From the NCBI RefSeq assembly GCF_001518815.1, contig NZ_CP013987.1, positions 723,001 through 787,000 on the forward strand: a DNA stretch of 64,000 bases, read 5' to 3'. This document shows positions 48,428 to 60,025 of the stretch, piece after piece. The number at the start of each line of letters is the position of its first letter. Within the stretch, counting starts at the first letter, position 1. Under the pieces are notes generated by a model. That model was not told the DNA's origin. It ran no database searches and saw only the letters and a list, made by a program, of their open reading frames with translations. Position numbers and translations under genes: made by a program. The DNA is from Pseudomonas oryzihabitans (GTDB lineage: Bacteria; Pseudomonadota; Gammaproteobacteria; Pseudomonadales; Pseudomonadaceae).

Positions 48428-51400
48428 TCATGTCAGGACGGGGAACAGACCCTGGTGCTCCAGGCGCTGGCGCAACTGCTCCGGCGGCAGCGGACGATCG
48501 AACAGGTAGCCCTGGACCTCGTCGCAACCATGGGTGCAGAGGAAATCCAGCTGCGCGGTTTCCTCCACCCCCTCGGCGATCACCGAGAGATTGAGGCTGT
48601 GGGCCATGGCGATGATGGCGCGGGCGATCTGGGCGTCCTGCTCGCCATGGGGCAGGCCGTCGACGAAGCTGCGATCGATCTTGAGGATGTCGATGGGGAA
48701 CTGCTTGAGGTAGTTGAGCGACGAGTAGCCGGTACCGAAGTCGTCCACCGCGATGCACAGCCCCAGCCCCTTGAGTTCGCCGAGCAGCTGCAGGGCTTCG
48801 CCGACGTCGCGCATCAGGATGCTTTCGGTCAGCTCCAGTTCCAGGCAGGCCGGCGCCAGGCCGGTCTCGGCGAGGATCTGGGCGATGCGCTGGCCGAGCT
48901 GGCCGTCGCCAAACTGGCGGGCGGACAGGTTCACCGAGACCTTGGGGATACGCACCTTGGCCGCGTGCCACTCGCGCATCTGCCGGCAGGCCTCGCGGAT
49001 CACCCAGTCACCTACCTGGACCACCAGGCCGATCTCTTCCAGCACCGGAATGAATTCCGTTGGCGGAACGTTGCCGCGCACCGGGTGCTCCCAGCGCAAC
49101 AGGGCCTCGACTCCGGTCAGGCGGCGGGTATCGCAGCGATACTGCGGCTGGTAGTGCAGGCGGAATTCGCCCTGCAACAGGGCGTGGCGCAGGTCGGCCT
49201 CCAGTTCCAGGCGCTCCAGGGCGCGGGCGTTCATCTCGGCCTGGTAGAACTGGAAGTTGTTCTTGCCCATCTCCTTGGCGTGGTACATGGCGGTGTCGGC
49301 GTTCTTCATCAGCTGGCTGAGTTCCTGCCCGTCCTGGGGCGACAGGGCGATGCCGATGCTGGCGGAAACGAAGAATTCGCGGCCTTCGAGAATGAAGGCC
49401 TCGGACAGCTGGGCGAGGATCTGCTCGCCGACACGGATCGCCTGGGCGAGGGCCGTTTCGCGGGTCTCCAGGCCCGACAGCAGCAGGGTGAATTCGTCGC
49501 CGCCCATGCGCGCCACGCTGTCCTCGGTGCCAACGCAGGCGGTCAGGCGCATGGCCACTTCCTTGAGCAGGCGGTCGCCGGCGGCGTGGCCGAGGCTGTC
49601 GTTGATCGGCTTGAAGCGATCCAGGTCGAGGAACATCAGCACCACCCAACTCTCGTTGTGGCGGCTCTGCTGCAGGGCGTTGTGCAGGCGGTCCTGGAAC
49701 AGGGTGCGGTTGGGCAGCAGGGTCAGGGCGTCGTAGTAGGCCAGGCGGTGGATACGCCTTTCGCTGGCCTTGCGTTCGCTGATGTCGACGAAGAAGCAGA
49801 CGTAGCTCATCAGGTCGCCGTCGTCGTCGCGGATGGCGGTGATGCCGACCCAGGAGGGATAGGGCTCGTTGTCCTGGCGGCGCTGCCAGAGTTCGCCTTC
49901 CCAGCTCTCCTCGGTGCGCAGTTGCTGCATCACGTGTTGCAGCTGGTTGGCCTCCTGCTTGTCGGCGCAGAGCATCATCGGCTGCTGGTCGAACACCTCT
50001 TCGGGGCTGAAGCCGGTGATGCGGGTGAAGGTGCGGTTGACCCGCACGATGTAGCCGGCCGGGTCGGTGACCAGGATGGCGCCGGCCGAGTGATCGAACA
50101 CCGTGGCCGCCATGCGCATGTCCTTGTCCGTACGACGCTGGGCGGAGATGTCGCGGCAGATGCCGAGCAGGCCGGCGAAGCGCTCGTGGTCGTCCCACAG
50201 CGGCTTGAGGCGCAGCTCGATCTGCAGGGTATGACCCTGGGCGTGCAGGCAGTCGAGCACCAGCGGCGCGAAGCGCTCGCGGCGCAGTTCGGCCAGGGCG
50301 CGGGGGTCGTCCAGGCTGCGCAGCAGCCGCTGCAGGGTCCGGCGGACCTCCTGCAGCTGACGCGAGTGGACCACCAGCTCGGCCAGGGTACGCTGTTGCA
50401 ACTCGGCGAGCGGATAGCCGAGCAGCTCCTCGACCGAGGGGCTGAGGTAGTTGAGCACCAGCTGGGCGTCGGTGGTGAAGATGACGTCGCTGATGCTTTC
50501 CGCCAACTGGCGGTAGCGATTCTCGCTGTCGCGCAGGCGATCGCTGGCGCGCACCATGTCGGTGACGTCCAGGGCCAACCCGACCACGCTGGCAGCGGTG
50601 CCGTCCGGGCGGCTGGCGAGACGCTGCTCGCGCACGTCGAACCAGCGCCAGCCACCGTTGCGGTGCTGCCAGCGCAAGAGGCTGCTGCAGGGGCGATCGG
50701 AGAGCGTGGGCCGCATGCTCACCACCCGGGCATGCAGTTCGACGTCGTCCGGGTGCAGGCGCGCAGGGCCGAAGCTGACGAAGGCTTCCGGCGGATAGCC
50801 GAGCTTGCGCGCCAGCGAATGGCTCTCGTAGGTGAGTTCGCCGCTGGTCACGTCATAGGTATAGAGGGTGTCGGGAATGGCGCTGATCAGGTTGGACCAG
50901 AAGGCGTCGCGTTCGAGCAGGCGCAATTCGCCGAGCTTGCGCTGGGTGATGTCGTTGAGGCTGAGCAGGGTGGCGTCGAGGTGCTGGGGATCGGCCGGCA
51001 GGTGCATGCTCAGCCAGAGATGGCGCTCGCCTTCGGCGGTGCTGATGCGGGTCTCCAGTTCCAGCACCTGCTGGCCGGAGAGCAGGCCGGCCAGCAGGCG
51101 GTAGCGCTTGCCGCCGACCTGGACACGGGACTCGCCCACCAGCCGGTCCCAGGCCTGGTCGAGGTGGTCGATGCCGAGCATTTCCAGGGCGCGCTGGTTG
51201 ATCTCGGTGATGCGCACCTGGCGACCCAGGGCATCCAGCGCCTCGGGCTGGCGGGCGAACAGCTCCGCCAGTTGTTCGGGCCGCTCCAGGCCCAGGGCGG
51301 TCATGCAGGGCTGCACGGCGCTCAGGTCCACCACGCAGATGCCGGTGTGCACCCCGTTGAAGATGTTCTCGTAGCGCTGGCGGGTGGTCTGGATGGTTTC

Positions 51401-52648
51401 CAGGTTGCGCTGCTGTTCGGTGACGTCGCGCAGCACCCAGACGAAGCCGTCCTGGGTCTGGGTGCGGTCGCGCAGGACGCGCACGCTGGACTGGCTGTCC
51501 GCCAGGGCATGACAGCTGACCGCGAAGCGACGCGGCTGGCTCGCCACCCGGAGCGTGATGAGGGCGCCGCCGTCCCGCTCGGCCGGCGTCAGGGCAACCA
51601 GCTGGGGGAGCAGACTGGCGAGGAAATATTGCTGAGCGTCGTCCGCAGCGATGCCCAGCAGGCGGGCGGCGGTGGCGTTGACATAGACCAGGCGACCGTC
51701 GGCCTGGGTCATGCAGACGAATTCCTCGATACCGTTCAGTGCGGTGCTCGCCAGGCGCAGACTGCGTCGCGAGGCCAGGGTCAGGGCCCGCAGACCCTGC
51801 TCTTCGCGCAGGAGCAGGTAGATCAGGATGGCGGTCACCAGGCCGGACAGGCTGAACAGCAGCAGCCGGCCAGAGGAGGCCTCCAGCAGCGACTCCGACG
51901 GCGTCTCGGCGGGATAGGCGCCCACCACCTGCCAATCGCTGTAGGCCAGCGGCTGGATCACCTCGCCGGCGGTGGCGGCGGTCGCGCCACTGTGGAACAG
52001 CAGGGTGCCACGGGTGCGATCCTCCAGGCGCCAGTCGAGGCCCGTGGGCACGCGGGTCGACCGCCAGAGCGGTTCGAGGCGCGGGGCGCTGGTCAGCACC
52101 CACCAGCCCTGCTGCAACTCCGGATCGCCAGCCAGCAGGACATAGAGGGGTGCGGTGGTAGCCGCGGCGTTGTAGCCATAGCTGAAGTCAGCCTGGCCGC
52201 TGCGTGCGATCAACTGCTGGATGAAGGCGGCATCCGCGGAGTCGTCCAGCCGCGCGGTGCGCAAGGCGGCATTGGCCGGCAACCAGCGCACCTGCTGCAG
52301 ACCGGGAAAGAAATCCTTGAGGCTGAGCAGCAGATTGGGTGCCAGCGGCAGGGTGGGGTCCAGCGACCAGCGCAGGGTGCTGCGCACCGCCTGGGCCTTG
52401 AGCGCCAGGCCGAATTCGAGGGTGTTGGCCAGTTGCCGGGTCAGGCCTTCCAGCTGTTCGCGGCGCAGGGCTTGACGCTCGGCCATGCTGGCGAAGGCCT
52501 GCCAGAACATCAGCGCGAGCATGGCCACCAGCGACAGGATCAGCAGGCCGCGGGTCAGGCGTCGCGAGGAGGGGGCTACCGGCTCTTCCGGCAGCGTGGA
52601 GGGCGGGCTGTTCACGACGGACTGCGTTCCTGCAGAGGCGATGGCCAT
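48428..52648 (-). CDS. morA: Membrane PAS-GGDEF-EAL c-di-GMP regulator MorA
   Basis: A 1406-residue membrane protein. TM1 is about residues 33-52, a periplasmic region runs to about 250, TM2 is about 258-280, then at least four PAS/PAC domains (for example GIEEFVCMTQADGRLVYVNATA, in two halves, and GAILVTDPAGYIVRVN), a GGDEF domain with an intact GGDEF (1049-1053) and an EAL domain with EAL (1181-1183), DDFGTGYSS, KIDRSFV and EGVE. Both catalytic sets look functional. The GGDEF domain lacks the RxxD inhibitory site (GTED instead). MorA controls flagellar timing and biofilm in Pseudomonas; P. aeruginosa MorA is 1415 residues and also sits next to a glyA. The start has no strong ribosome binding site. 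Confidence 0.93.
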   Translation of the reverse strand: MAIASAGTQSVVNSPPSTLPEEPVAPSSRRLTRGLLILSLVAMLALMFWQAFASMAERQALRREQLEGLTRQLANTLEFGLALKAQAVRSTLRWSLDPTLPLAPNLLLSLKDFFPGLQQVRWLPANAALRTARLDDSADAAFIQQLIARSGQADFSYGYNAAATTAPLYVLLAGDPELQQGWWVLTSAPRLEPLWRSTRVPTGLDWRLEDRTRGTLLFHSGATAATAGEVIQPLAYSDWQVVGAYPAETPSESLLEASSGRLLLFSLSGLVTAILIYLLLREEQGLRALTLASRRSLRLASTALNGIEEFVCMTQADGRLVYVNATAARLLGIAADDAQQYFLASLLPQLVALTPAERDGGALITLRVASQPRRFAVSCHALADSQSSVRVLRDRTQTQDGFVWVLRDVTEQQRNLETIQTTRQRYENIFNGVHTGICVVDLSAVQPCMTALGLERPEQLAELFARQPEALDALGRQVRITEINQRALEMLGIDHLDQAWDRLVGESRVQVGGKRYRLLAGLLSGQQVLELETRISTAEGERHLWLSMHLPADPQHLDATLLSLNDITQRKLGELRLLERDAFWSNLISAIPDTLYTYDVTSGELTYESHSLARKLGYPPEAFVSFGPARLHPDDVELHARVVSMRPTLSDRPCSSLLRWQHRNGGWRWFDVREQRLASRPDGTAASVVGLALDVTDMVRASDRLRDSENRYRQLAESISDVIFTTDAQLVLNYLSPSVEELLGYPLAELQQRTLAELVVHSRQLQEVRRTLQRLLRSLDDPRALAELRRERFAPLVLDCLHAQGHTLQIELRLKPLWDDHERFAGLLGICRDISAQRRTDKDMRMAATVFDHSAGAILVTDPAGYIVRVNRTFTRITGFSPEEVFDQQPMMLCADKQEANQLQHVMQQLRTEESWEGELWQRRQDNEPYPSWVGITAIRDDDGDLMSYVCFFVDISERKASERRIHRLAYYDALTLLPNRTLFQDRLHNALQQSRHNESWVVLMFLDLDRFKPINDSLGHAAGDRLLKEVAMRLTACVGTEDSVARMGGDEFTLLLSGLETRETALAQAIRVGEQILAQLSEAFILEGREFFVSASIGIALSPQDGQELSQLMKNADTAMYHAKEMGKNNFQFYQAEMNARALERLELEADLRHALLQGEFRLHYQPQYRCDTRRLTGVEALLRWEHPVRGNVPPTEFIPVLEEIGLVVQVGDWVIREACRQMREWHAAKVRIPKVSVNLSARQFGDGQLGQRIAQILAETGLAPACLELELTESILMRDVGEALQLLGELKGLGLCIAVDDFGTGYSSLNYLKQFPIDILKIDRSFVDGLPHGEQDAQIARAIIAMAHSLNLSVIAEGVEETAQLDFLCTHGCDEVQGYLFDRPLPPEQLRQRLEHQGLFPVLT

Positions 52649-52826
52649 TCGACTGCGCCCGGTTCCGCGGGGCAGGGATGGCCTATGATAAGAGGCCGGA
52701 CGGTCTCTCCGCCGGTTTTTTCCAGGTGTCTACCGCGTGCGCTTTCGTCGCCCGGGGTTTCGACAGCGTTCGCCGCTGACGCCATACTGTGTCCCCTGTT
52801 TTTCATTCCGGTCCCAAGGTTCCCTC

Positions 52827-55372
<2,546 letters not shown>

Positions 55373-55376
55373 TCCC

Positions 55377-56054
55377 ATGACCCTGACCGCGGCGGACTGG
55401 GCGGCGATCCGCCTGACCCTGGAGCTGGCCAGCGTGACCACGCTGCTGCTGCTGGTGCTGGGCACGCCCCTCGCCTGGTGGCTGGCGCGTACTCGGTCCT
55501 GGCTCAAGGGCCCCCTCGGCGCCCTGGTGGCCTTGCCGCTGGTGTTGCCCCCCACGGTGATCGGCTTCTATCTGCTGCTGGCCATGGGGCCGGAAGGCTG
55601 GGTCGGGCAGCTCACCGAAGCGCTGGGCCTGGGGCGGCTGCCCTTCACCTTCGCTGGGCTGGTAATGGGCTCGCTGTTCTATTCGTTGCCCTTCGTGGTG
55701 CAGCCGCTGCAGAACGCCTTCGAGGCCATCGGTCCGCGCCCCCTGGAGGCGGCGGCCACCTTGAGAGCCAGTCCCCTGGACACCTTCTTCCATGTCGTCC
55801 TGCCGTTGGCGCGGCCGGGCTTCATCACCGCCGCCATCCTCGGCTTCGCCCATACCGTGGGCGAATTCGGCGTGGTGCTGATGATCGGCGGCAACGTGCC
55901 CGGGCGCACCCAGGTCGTCTCCACCCAGATCTTCAATCATGTGGAAGCCATGGAATATCCCCAGGCGCATCTCCTGGCCGGCGGCATGCTGGTCTTCTCC
56001 TTCGTGATCCTCCTGTTGCTCTATGGGCGCCGCGGGCGGTCGGCGTGGACATGA
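55377..56054 (+). CDS. modB: Molybdate ABC transporter permease
   Basis: A 225-residue inner-membrane permease with five or six helices. Conserved parts: [19 protein letters not shown] (about 25), [18 protein letters not shown] (about 48-65), and the ATPase-contacting loop [25 protein letters not shown] (in two halves around 125-150), followed by [15 protein letters not shown]. The start lies 4 bp after modA and the stop overlaps the modC start (ATGA). Confidence 0.96.
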   Translation: MTLTAADWAAIRLTLELASVTTLLLLVLGTPLAWWLARTRSWLKGPLGALVALPLVLPPTVIGFYLLLAMGPEGWVGQLTEALGLGRLPFTFAGLVMGSLFYSLPFVVQPLQNAFEAIGPRPLEAAATLRASPLDTFFHVVLPLARPGFITAAILGFAHTVGEFGVVLMIGGNVPGRTQVVSTQIFNHVEAMEYPQAHLLAGGMLVFSFVILLLLYGRRGRSAWT

Positions 56055-57127
56055 GTCTGACGGCGAGATTCGAACTCTCGCACCCTGGCTTCGCCCTGGA
56101 TGTGGACCTCGCGCTGCCTGGTAGCGGCGTCACCGCGCTGTTCGGGCCTTCGGGCTCGGGCAAGACCTCCTGCCTGAGGTGCGTGGCCGGCCTGGAACAT
56201 GGCGCCTGCGGGCGCCTGGTGGTGGCCGGCGAGACCTGGCAGGACAGCGAGCGCGGGCTGTTCCTGCCGCCGCACCGGCGTGCCCTGGGTTATGTCTTCC
56301 AGGATGCCAATCTGTTCGAGCACCTGGACGTGCGTCGCAACCTGCTGTTCGGCTGGAAGCGGGTCGCGCCGGGCGAGCGGCGCCTGGCACTGGAACAGGT
56401 CGTCGAGCTACTGGGCATCGCGGGGCTTCTGACCCGAATGCCGGCACGCCTTTCCGGTGGCGAGCGCCAGCGGGTCGGCATCGCCCGGGCGCTGCTGACC
56501 AGTCCGCGTCTCCTGCTGATGGATGAACCCCTGGCGGCGCTGGACGCCGAGCGCAAGGCCGAGATCCTGCCCTACCTGGAGCGCCTGACCCGGGAGCTGG
56601 CGCTGCCGATCCTCTACGTCAGCCATGCCCCCGACGAGGTGGCGCGGCTGGCCGATCACCTGGTGCTGCTGGAACAGGGGCGGGTATTGGCCAGCGGGCC
56701 GACCAGCGCGGTGCTGGCGCGCCTCGACCTGCCCATCGCCCTGGCCGAGGACGCCGGGGTGGTGCTGGAGGGGCGGGTACTGGGCCATGATCCGGACTAC
56801 GGCCTGCTCAGTCTGGGCCTGCCGGGCGAGCAGCGCGTGCTGCTCGCCCATGCGCCGCTGCCGCCTGGTCAGGCGCTGCGCATCAAGGTGCTGGCGCGAG
56901 ATGTCAGCCTGAGCCTGGAGCGCCAGCACAGCAGCATCCTCAATGTGCTGCCCGCGACCGTCGCGGAGATCGCCCCGACCCGCTCGCCCGCCCAGGTGCT
57001 CTTGCGCCTGGACCTGGGTGGTACGGCGCTACTGGCGCGGATCACCCGCTACTCGCTGGAACGCCTGTCGCTGCAGCCGGGCAGCCAGGTCTGGGCGCAG
57101 TTGAAGTCGGTGGCCGTATTAGCCTGA
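56051..57127 (+). CDS. modC: Molybdate ABC transporter ATP-binding protein
   Basis: A 358-residue ATPase. Walker [14 protein letters not shown] is at about residues 32-44, the signature is [15 protein letters not shown] (about 132), Walker B is [14 protein letters not shown] (about 150) and the His switch is YVSHAPDE (about 192). A C-terminal Mop/TOBE domain (about 285-355, from [12 protein letters not shown]) binds molybdate and can inhibit transport. It is coupled to modB by ATGA. The long open frame upstream of 56051 is antisense-free but out of frame with modB and not real. The end overlaps the convergent LysR gene by 9 bp. Confidence 0.95.
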   Translation: MSLTARFELSHPGFALDVDLALPGSGVTALFGPSGSGKTSCLRCVAGLEHGACGRLVVAGETWQDSERGLFLPPHRRALGYVFQDANLFEHLDVRRNLLFGWKRVAPGERRLALEQVVELLGIAGLLTRMPARLSGGERQRVGIARALLTSPRLLLMDEPLAALDAERKAEILPYLERLTRELALPILYVSHAPDEVARLADHLVLLEQGRVLASGPTSAVLARLDLPIALAEDAGVVLEGRVLGHDPDYGLLSLGLPGEQRVLLAHAPLPPGQALRIKVLARDVSLSLERQHSSILNVLPATVAEIAPTRSPAQVLLRLDLGGTALLARITRYSLERLSLQPGSQVWAQLKSVAVLA

Positions 57128-58087
57128 AGCCGCCGCAGGCTTGAGCCGCTCCACCAGAAAATCCACCAATACCCGTACCGCTGCCGGCAGCTGGCGATCC
57201 GGCGGGTAGAGCAGCCAGGCGGTGCCCTGGTAGGGACCGAGGTATTGCCAGTCGGGCAGCACCCGCAGCAGCCGGCCTTCGGTCAGGGCGGCCTCGGCCG
57301 CGAAGGCCGGCAGGCAGGCGATGCCGAGGTCGGCGAGGGTGGCCTCCAGGCGCACGCCGCTGTGGTTGCAGGCCAGGCGGCCGCGCACCGTCACGCTTTC
57401 CACCCGGTCGCCACGGCGCAGTTGCCAGCGCTGGTCGCCCGGGGTTTCCCCCAGGTAGAGACACTCGTGTTCGGCCAGCGCCTGGGGCTGCTGCGGCAGG
57501 CCGTGGCGCCGGAGATAGGTGGGGCTGGCGCAGAGCACAAAGTCCATCTCGCGCAGCGGTCGGGCGACAAAGCCGGCGGGGGGCTGTTCGGTGATGCGCA
57601 CCAGCAGATCCTGGTCGTCGGCGATGGGGTCCAGCGGGCGGTCGTCCAGGCGCAGTTGCAGATCCACATCCGGATAGCGCTGGAAGAAGTCCGGCAGCAG
57701 TGGGGCGATCAGCCGGTAGCCGACCGCCTTGGGCATCGCCAGGCGGACCTGGCCGCGGGGCTCCTCGCGGTGCTGCAGGCCACTGTCCAGCGCCGCGCCG
57801 GCGGCGGTCAGCAGCTGGCGGCAGTGGCCAAGCACCTCGCGCCCGGCCTCGCTCAGCCGCAGCTGGCGGGTGGTGCGCTGCAGCAGGCGTACCCCCAGCT
57901 CCCGCTCCAGCCGCGCGACCTGGCGACTGACCGCCGAAGGCGTAGCGTCCAGCAGCCGGGCGGCGGCGGTGAAGCTGCCGGTCTCCACCACCTTGGCGAA
58001 GGCGACCATGCAGGGCAACAGGGGAAGAGCGCGCAGGAGATCCATGCCGATATCCGCAGGAAGCAATGGGGTCGGAAATGCTGGCAT
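57119..58087 (-). CDS. LysR family transcriptional regulator (divergent from EamA exporter)
   Basis: A protein of about 322 residues: an N-terminal winged helix-turn-helix ([32 protein letters not shown] in two halves, about residues 28-60) and a LysR substrate-binding domain from about 105. Its effector is unknown. I chose the ATG at 58087, with AGGGA 5 bp upstream; an ATG at 58045 would also give a complete protein without the N-terminal 14 residues. It is transcribed away from the EamA transporter gene with a 96-bp shared promoter region, the usual layout for a LysR controlling its neighbour. Confidence 0.9.
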   Translation of the reverse strand: MPAFPTPLLPADIGMDLLRALPLLPCMVAFAKVVETGSFTAAARLLDATPSAVSRQVARLERELGVRLLQRTTRQLRLSEAGREVLGHCRQLLTAAGAALDSGLQHREEPRGQVRLAMPKAVGYRLIAPLLPDFFQRYPDVDLQLRLDDRPLDPIADDQDLLVRITEQPPAGFVARPLREMDFVLCASPTYLRRHGLPQQPQALAEHECLYLGETPGDQRWQLRRGDRVESVTVRGRLACNHSGVRLEATLADLGIACLPAFAAEAALTEGRLLRVLPDWQYLGPYQGTAWLLYPPDRQLPAAVRVLVDFLVERLKPAAASG

Positions 58088-58130
58088 TGCTTCCCTGGGG
58101 GAACAAGAGCTATGCGTGGCGACTGGCTTA

Positions 58131-58160
58131 TAGTGATCACTGCCAGCGTGCACACTGGCA
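58131..58160. promoter_or_regulatory. Candidate LysR operator between lysR and the EamA exporter gene
   Basis: AGTGATCACT (58132-58141) is a perfect palindrome, and TGCCAG at 58141 pairs with CTGGCA ending at 58160. Two adjacent dyads in a short divergent promoter region are what LysR-type binding sites look like. TATAGT at 58129 could be a minus-10 element. Confidence 0.5.
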
Positions 58161-58183
58161 GCCGAATGTACGGAGACGCTGTC

Positions 58184-59101
58184 ATGACGCAACGCCCCAC
58201 CTTCGGCCTCGCCGAAGGCCTGCTGCTCGCCACCGCCCTGGTCTGGGGCACCAGCTACGCCGTGGTCAAGGACGCCGTGATGCTCTATCCGGTGCTTGGC
58301 TACCTGGCGCTGCGCTTCTGTCTCACCGCACTACTGCTGGCGCCCACCCTGAGGGGCGCGGGCCGGCGGGCCTGGCGACCGGGGGTGCCGACCGGCCTGC
58401 TGCTGCTGGCGATCTTTCTCAGCGAGATCTTTGGCGTGGCCCTGACCAGCGCCAGCAATGCCGCCTTTCTCATCAGCCTCTGCGTGGCCCTGACGCCCTT
58501 TGCCGAGTGGTGGCTGCTCGGCCAGCGACCCGAGGCCCGCGCCCTGGGCGCTGCGGGCCTGGCGGTGGTGGGCGCCGGCCTGCTGACCCGCGGGGTGACC
58601 CTGAGCTTCAACCTGGGCGACGGTCTGATCCTGCTGGCAGCCGTGTTGCGGGCGATCAACGTCTGCGTGGTGCGCCGCCGGCTGAGTCGCGCCACCGCTC
58701 CGGTGCCGGCCCTGGCCCTGACCGCCGTGCAGACCGGCGTGGTGGGCCTGGCCTGCCTACTGCTGTTCGCCCTGGGCCCGGGCCTGGCGCCGCTGCCCCT
58801 GCAGCCGGGCTTCTGGCTCGCCACCGGCTATCTGGTGCTGTTCTGCACCCTGGGCGCCTTTCTCGCTCAGAACTACGCCCTGGGCCGCGCCAGCGCCACC
58901 CGCGTCGCCCTGCTGATGGGCGCCGAACCTCTGTTCGGCGCGCTGTTCGCCAGCTTCTGGCTGGATGAGCGCCTGGGCCTCTGGGGTTGGCTGGGCGGCC
59001 TGCTGATCGTCATCGCCTCGCTGTGGGGGACGCTGCCGCGGCGGACGCCAGACCGTTCGGCGCCGGCTATTCGAACACGATCCGCGGAAAATAGAAGCTG
59101 A
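58184..59101 (+). CDS. EamA/DMT family transporter
   Basis: A 305-residue membrane protein with ten predicted helices in two EamA repeats (first about residues 8-140, second about 150-290). It starts with LAEGLLLATALVWGTSYAVVKDAV, typical of the drug/metabolite transporter superfamily. Many members export amino acids or metabolites; the substrate here is unknown. GGAG lies 8 bp before the ATG at 58184. The last 35 bp overlap the 3' end of the acetamidase gene on the other strand. Confidence 0.9.
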   Translation: MTQRPTFGLAEGLLLATALVWGTSYAVVKDAVMLYPVLGYLALRFCLTALLLAPTLRGAGRRAWRPGVPTGLLLLAIFLSEIFGVALTSASNAAFLISLCVALTPFAEWWLLGQRPEARALGAAGLAVVGAGLLTRGVTLSFNLGDGLILLAAVLRAINVCVVRRRLSRATAPVPALALTAVQTGVVGLACLLLFALGPGLAPLPLQPGFWLATGYLVLFCTLGAFLAQNYALGRASATRVALLMGAEPLFGALFASFWLDERLGLWGWLGGLLIVIASLWGTLPRRTPDRSAPAIRTRSAENRS

Positions 59102-59999
59102 CCACCCAGTTGGGCACGTCGACGATCTCGCTGATGCGTAGGTCGCCACACACTGAACAGAGCAGATAGGCCTGCTCCGCCGGCAGGTTGCGGCTGCGCC
59201 CGAGCCACTCGATGGCGCCGCTCACGGCCTGGCGGGCGGCCGCCATGAGGTCGGGTCCGACCCCGGTGAACACCTCGTAACCGGCACCGTCGAGGTGGCG
59301 GGTCACCGGGCCGGGAGTACTGAAGCGCGGCATGGCCAGCGGTTGCTGCTTGATCAGTTCGAAGGTGGCGGTGACCGCCATGGCCGTCTCGATGGCGGTG
59401 CCGCAGACTTCGCCATCGCCCTGGGCGGCATGGGTGTCGCCAATGGAAAACAGCGCCCCCGTCACCTCCACCGGCAGGTAGAGGCTGGTGCCGGCGGCCA
59501 GGTCGCGGATGTCCAGATTGCCGCCCACCCGTCGTGGCGGTACTACCGAATGCAGACCCGGCGCAGCCGGGGCCACTCCGAGGGTGCCGGCGAAGGGCTT
59601 GAGCGGGACCCGCGCCAGCTCGCCGAAGGCGGCGGGCACCTGGCCTGAGCTGTCGTAGTGCCAGAGCTGCAGCACCGGCGCGGGAAACTGATCGGCGAGC
59701 AGGCCGAAGCCGGGGATGTTGGCCGTCCAGCCAAAGCCGCTGGGGGTGAAGCTGTCCAGCGTCACCTTGAGGACGTCGCCCGGTTCGGCACCTTCGATCC
59801 ATAGGGGGCCGCAGACCGGGTTTACCCGTTCGAAGGGCAGGGTGGCGATATCGGCGGCGCTGGAGTGGGCATGGAAGTGGCCATCCGCCGCATCGCGGCA
59901 GGCGAAGCTCACTGTCTCGCCCGGGGCGACCTCCAGCGCCGGAGTGAGGCTGTGATCCCAGCCGCAGTGGCAGTGCTGACTGTGCAGGGTCTTGATCAT
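59067..59999 (-). CDS. Acetamidase/formamidase family amide hydrolase
   Basis: A 310-residue FmdA/AmdA hydrolase. Family hallmarks: HCHCGWDHSLTPALEVAPGETV at the N-terminus (two halves), NPVCGPLWIEGAEPGDVLKV (about residue 63, two halves), FSIGDTHAAQGDGEVCGTAIE (about 182, two halves) with the metal-binding Asp/His, and a C-terminal YLLCSVCGDLRISEIVD. It cleaves short aliphatic amides to ammonia and an acid. GGAGG lies 7 bp before the ATG. It is 26 bp downstream of an amino-acid permease gene in the same direction, forming an operon divergent from the LuxR solo. Confidence 0.92.
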   Translation of the reverse strand: MIKTLHSQHCHCGWDHSLTPALEVAPGETVSFACRDAADGHFHAHSSAADIATLPFERVNPVCGPLWIEGAEPGDVLKVTLDSFTPSGFGWTANIPGFGLLADQFPAPVLQLWHYDSSGQVPAAFGELARVPLKPFAGTLGVAPAAPGLHSVVPPRRVGGNLDIRDLAAGTSLYLPVEVTGALFSIGDTHAAQGDGEVCGTAIETAMAVTATFELIKQQPLAMPRFSTPGPVTRHLDGAGYEVFTGVGPDLMAAARQAVSGAIEWLGRSRNLPAEQAYLLCSVCGDLRISEIVDVPNWVVSFYFPRIVFE

Positions 60000-60025
60000 C
60001 TGAAGCCTCCGCGGGCAGGTGATGC

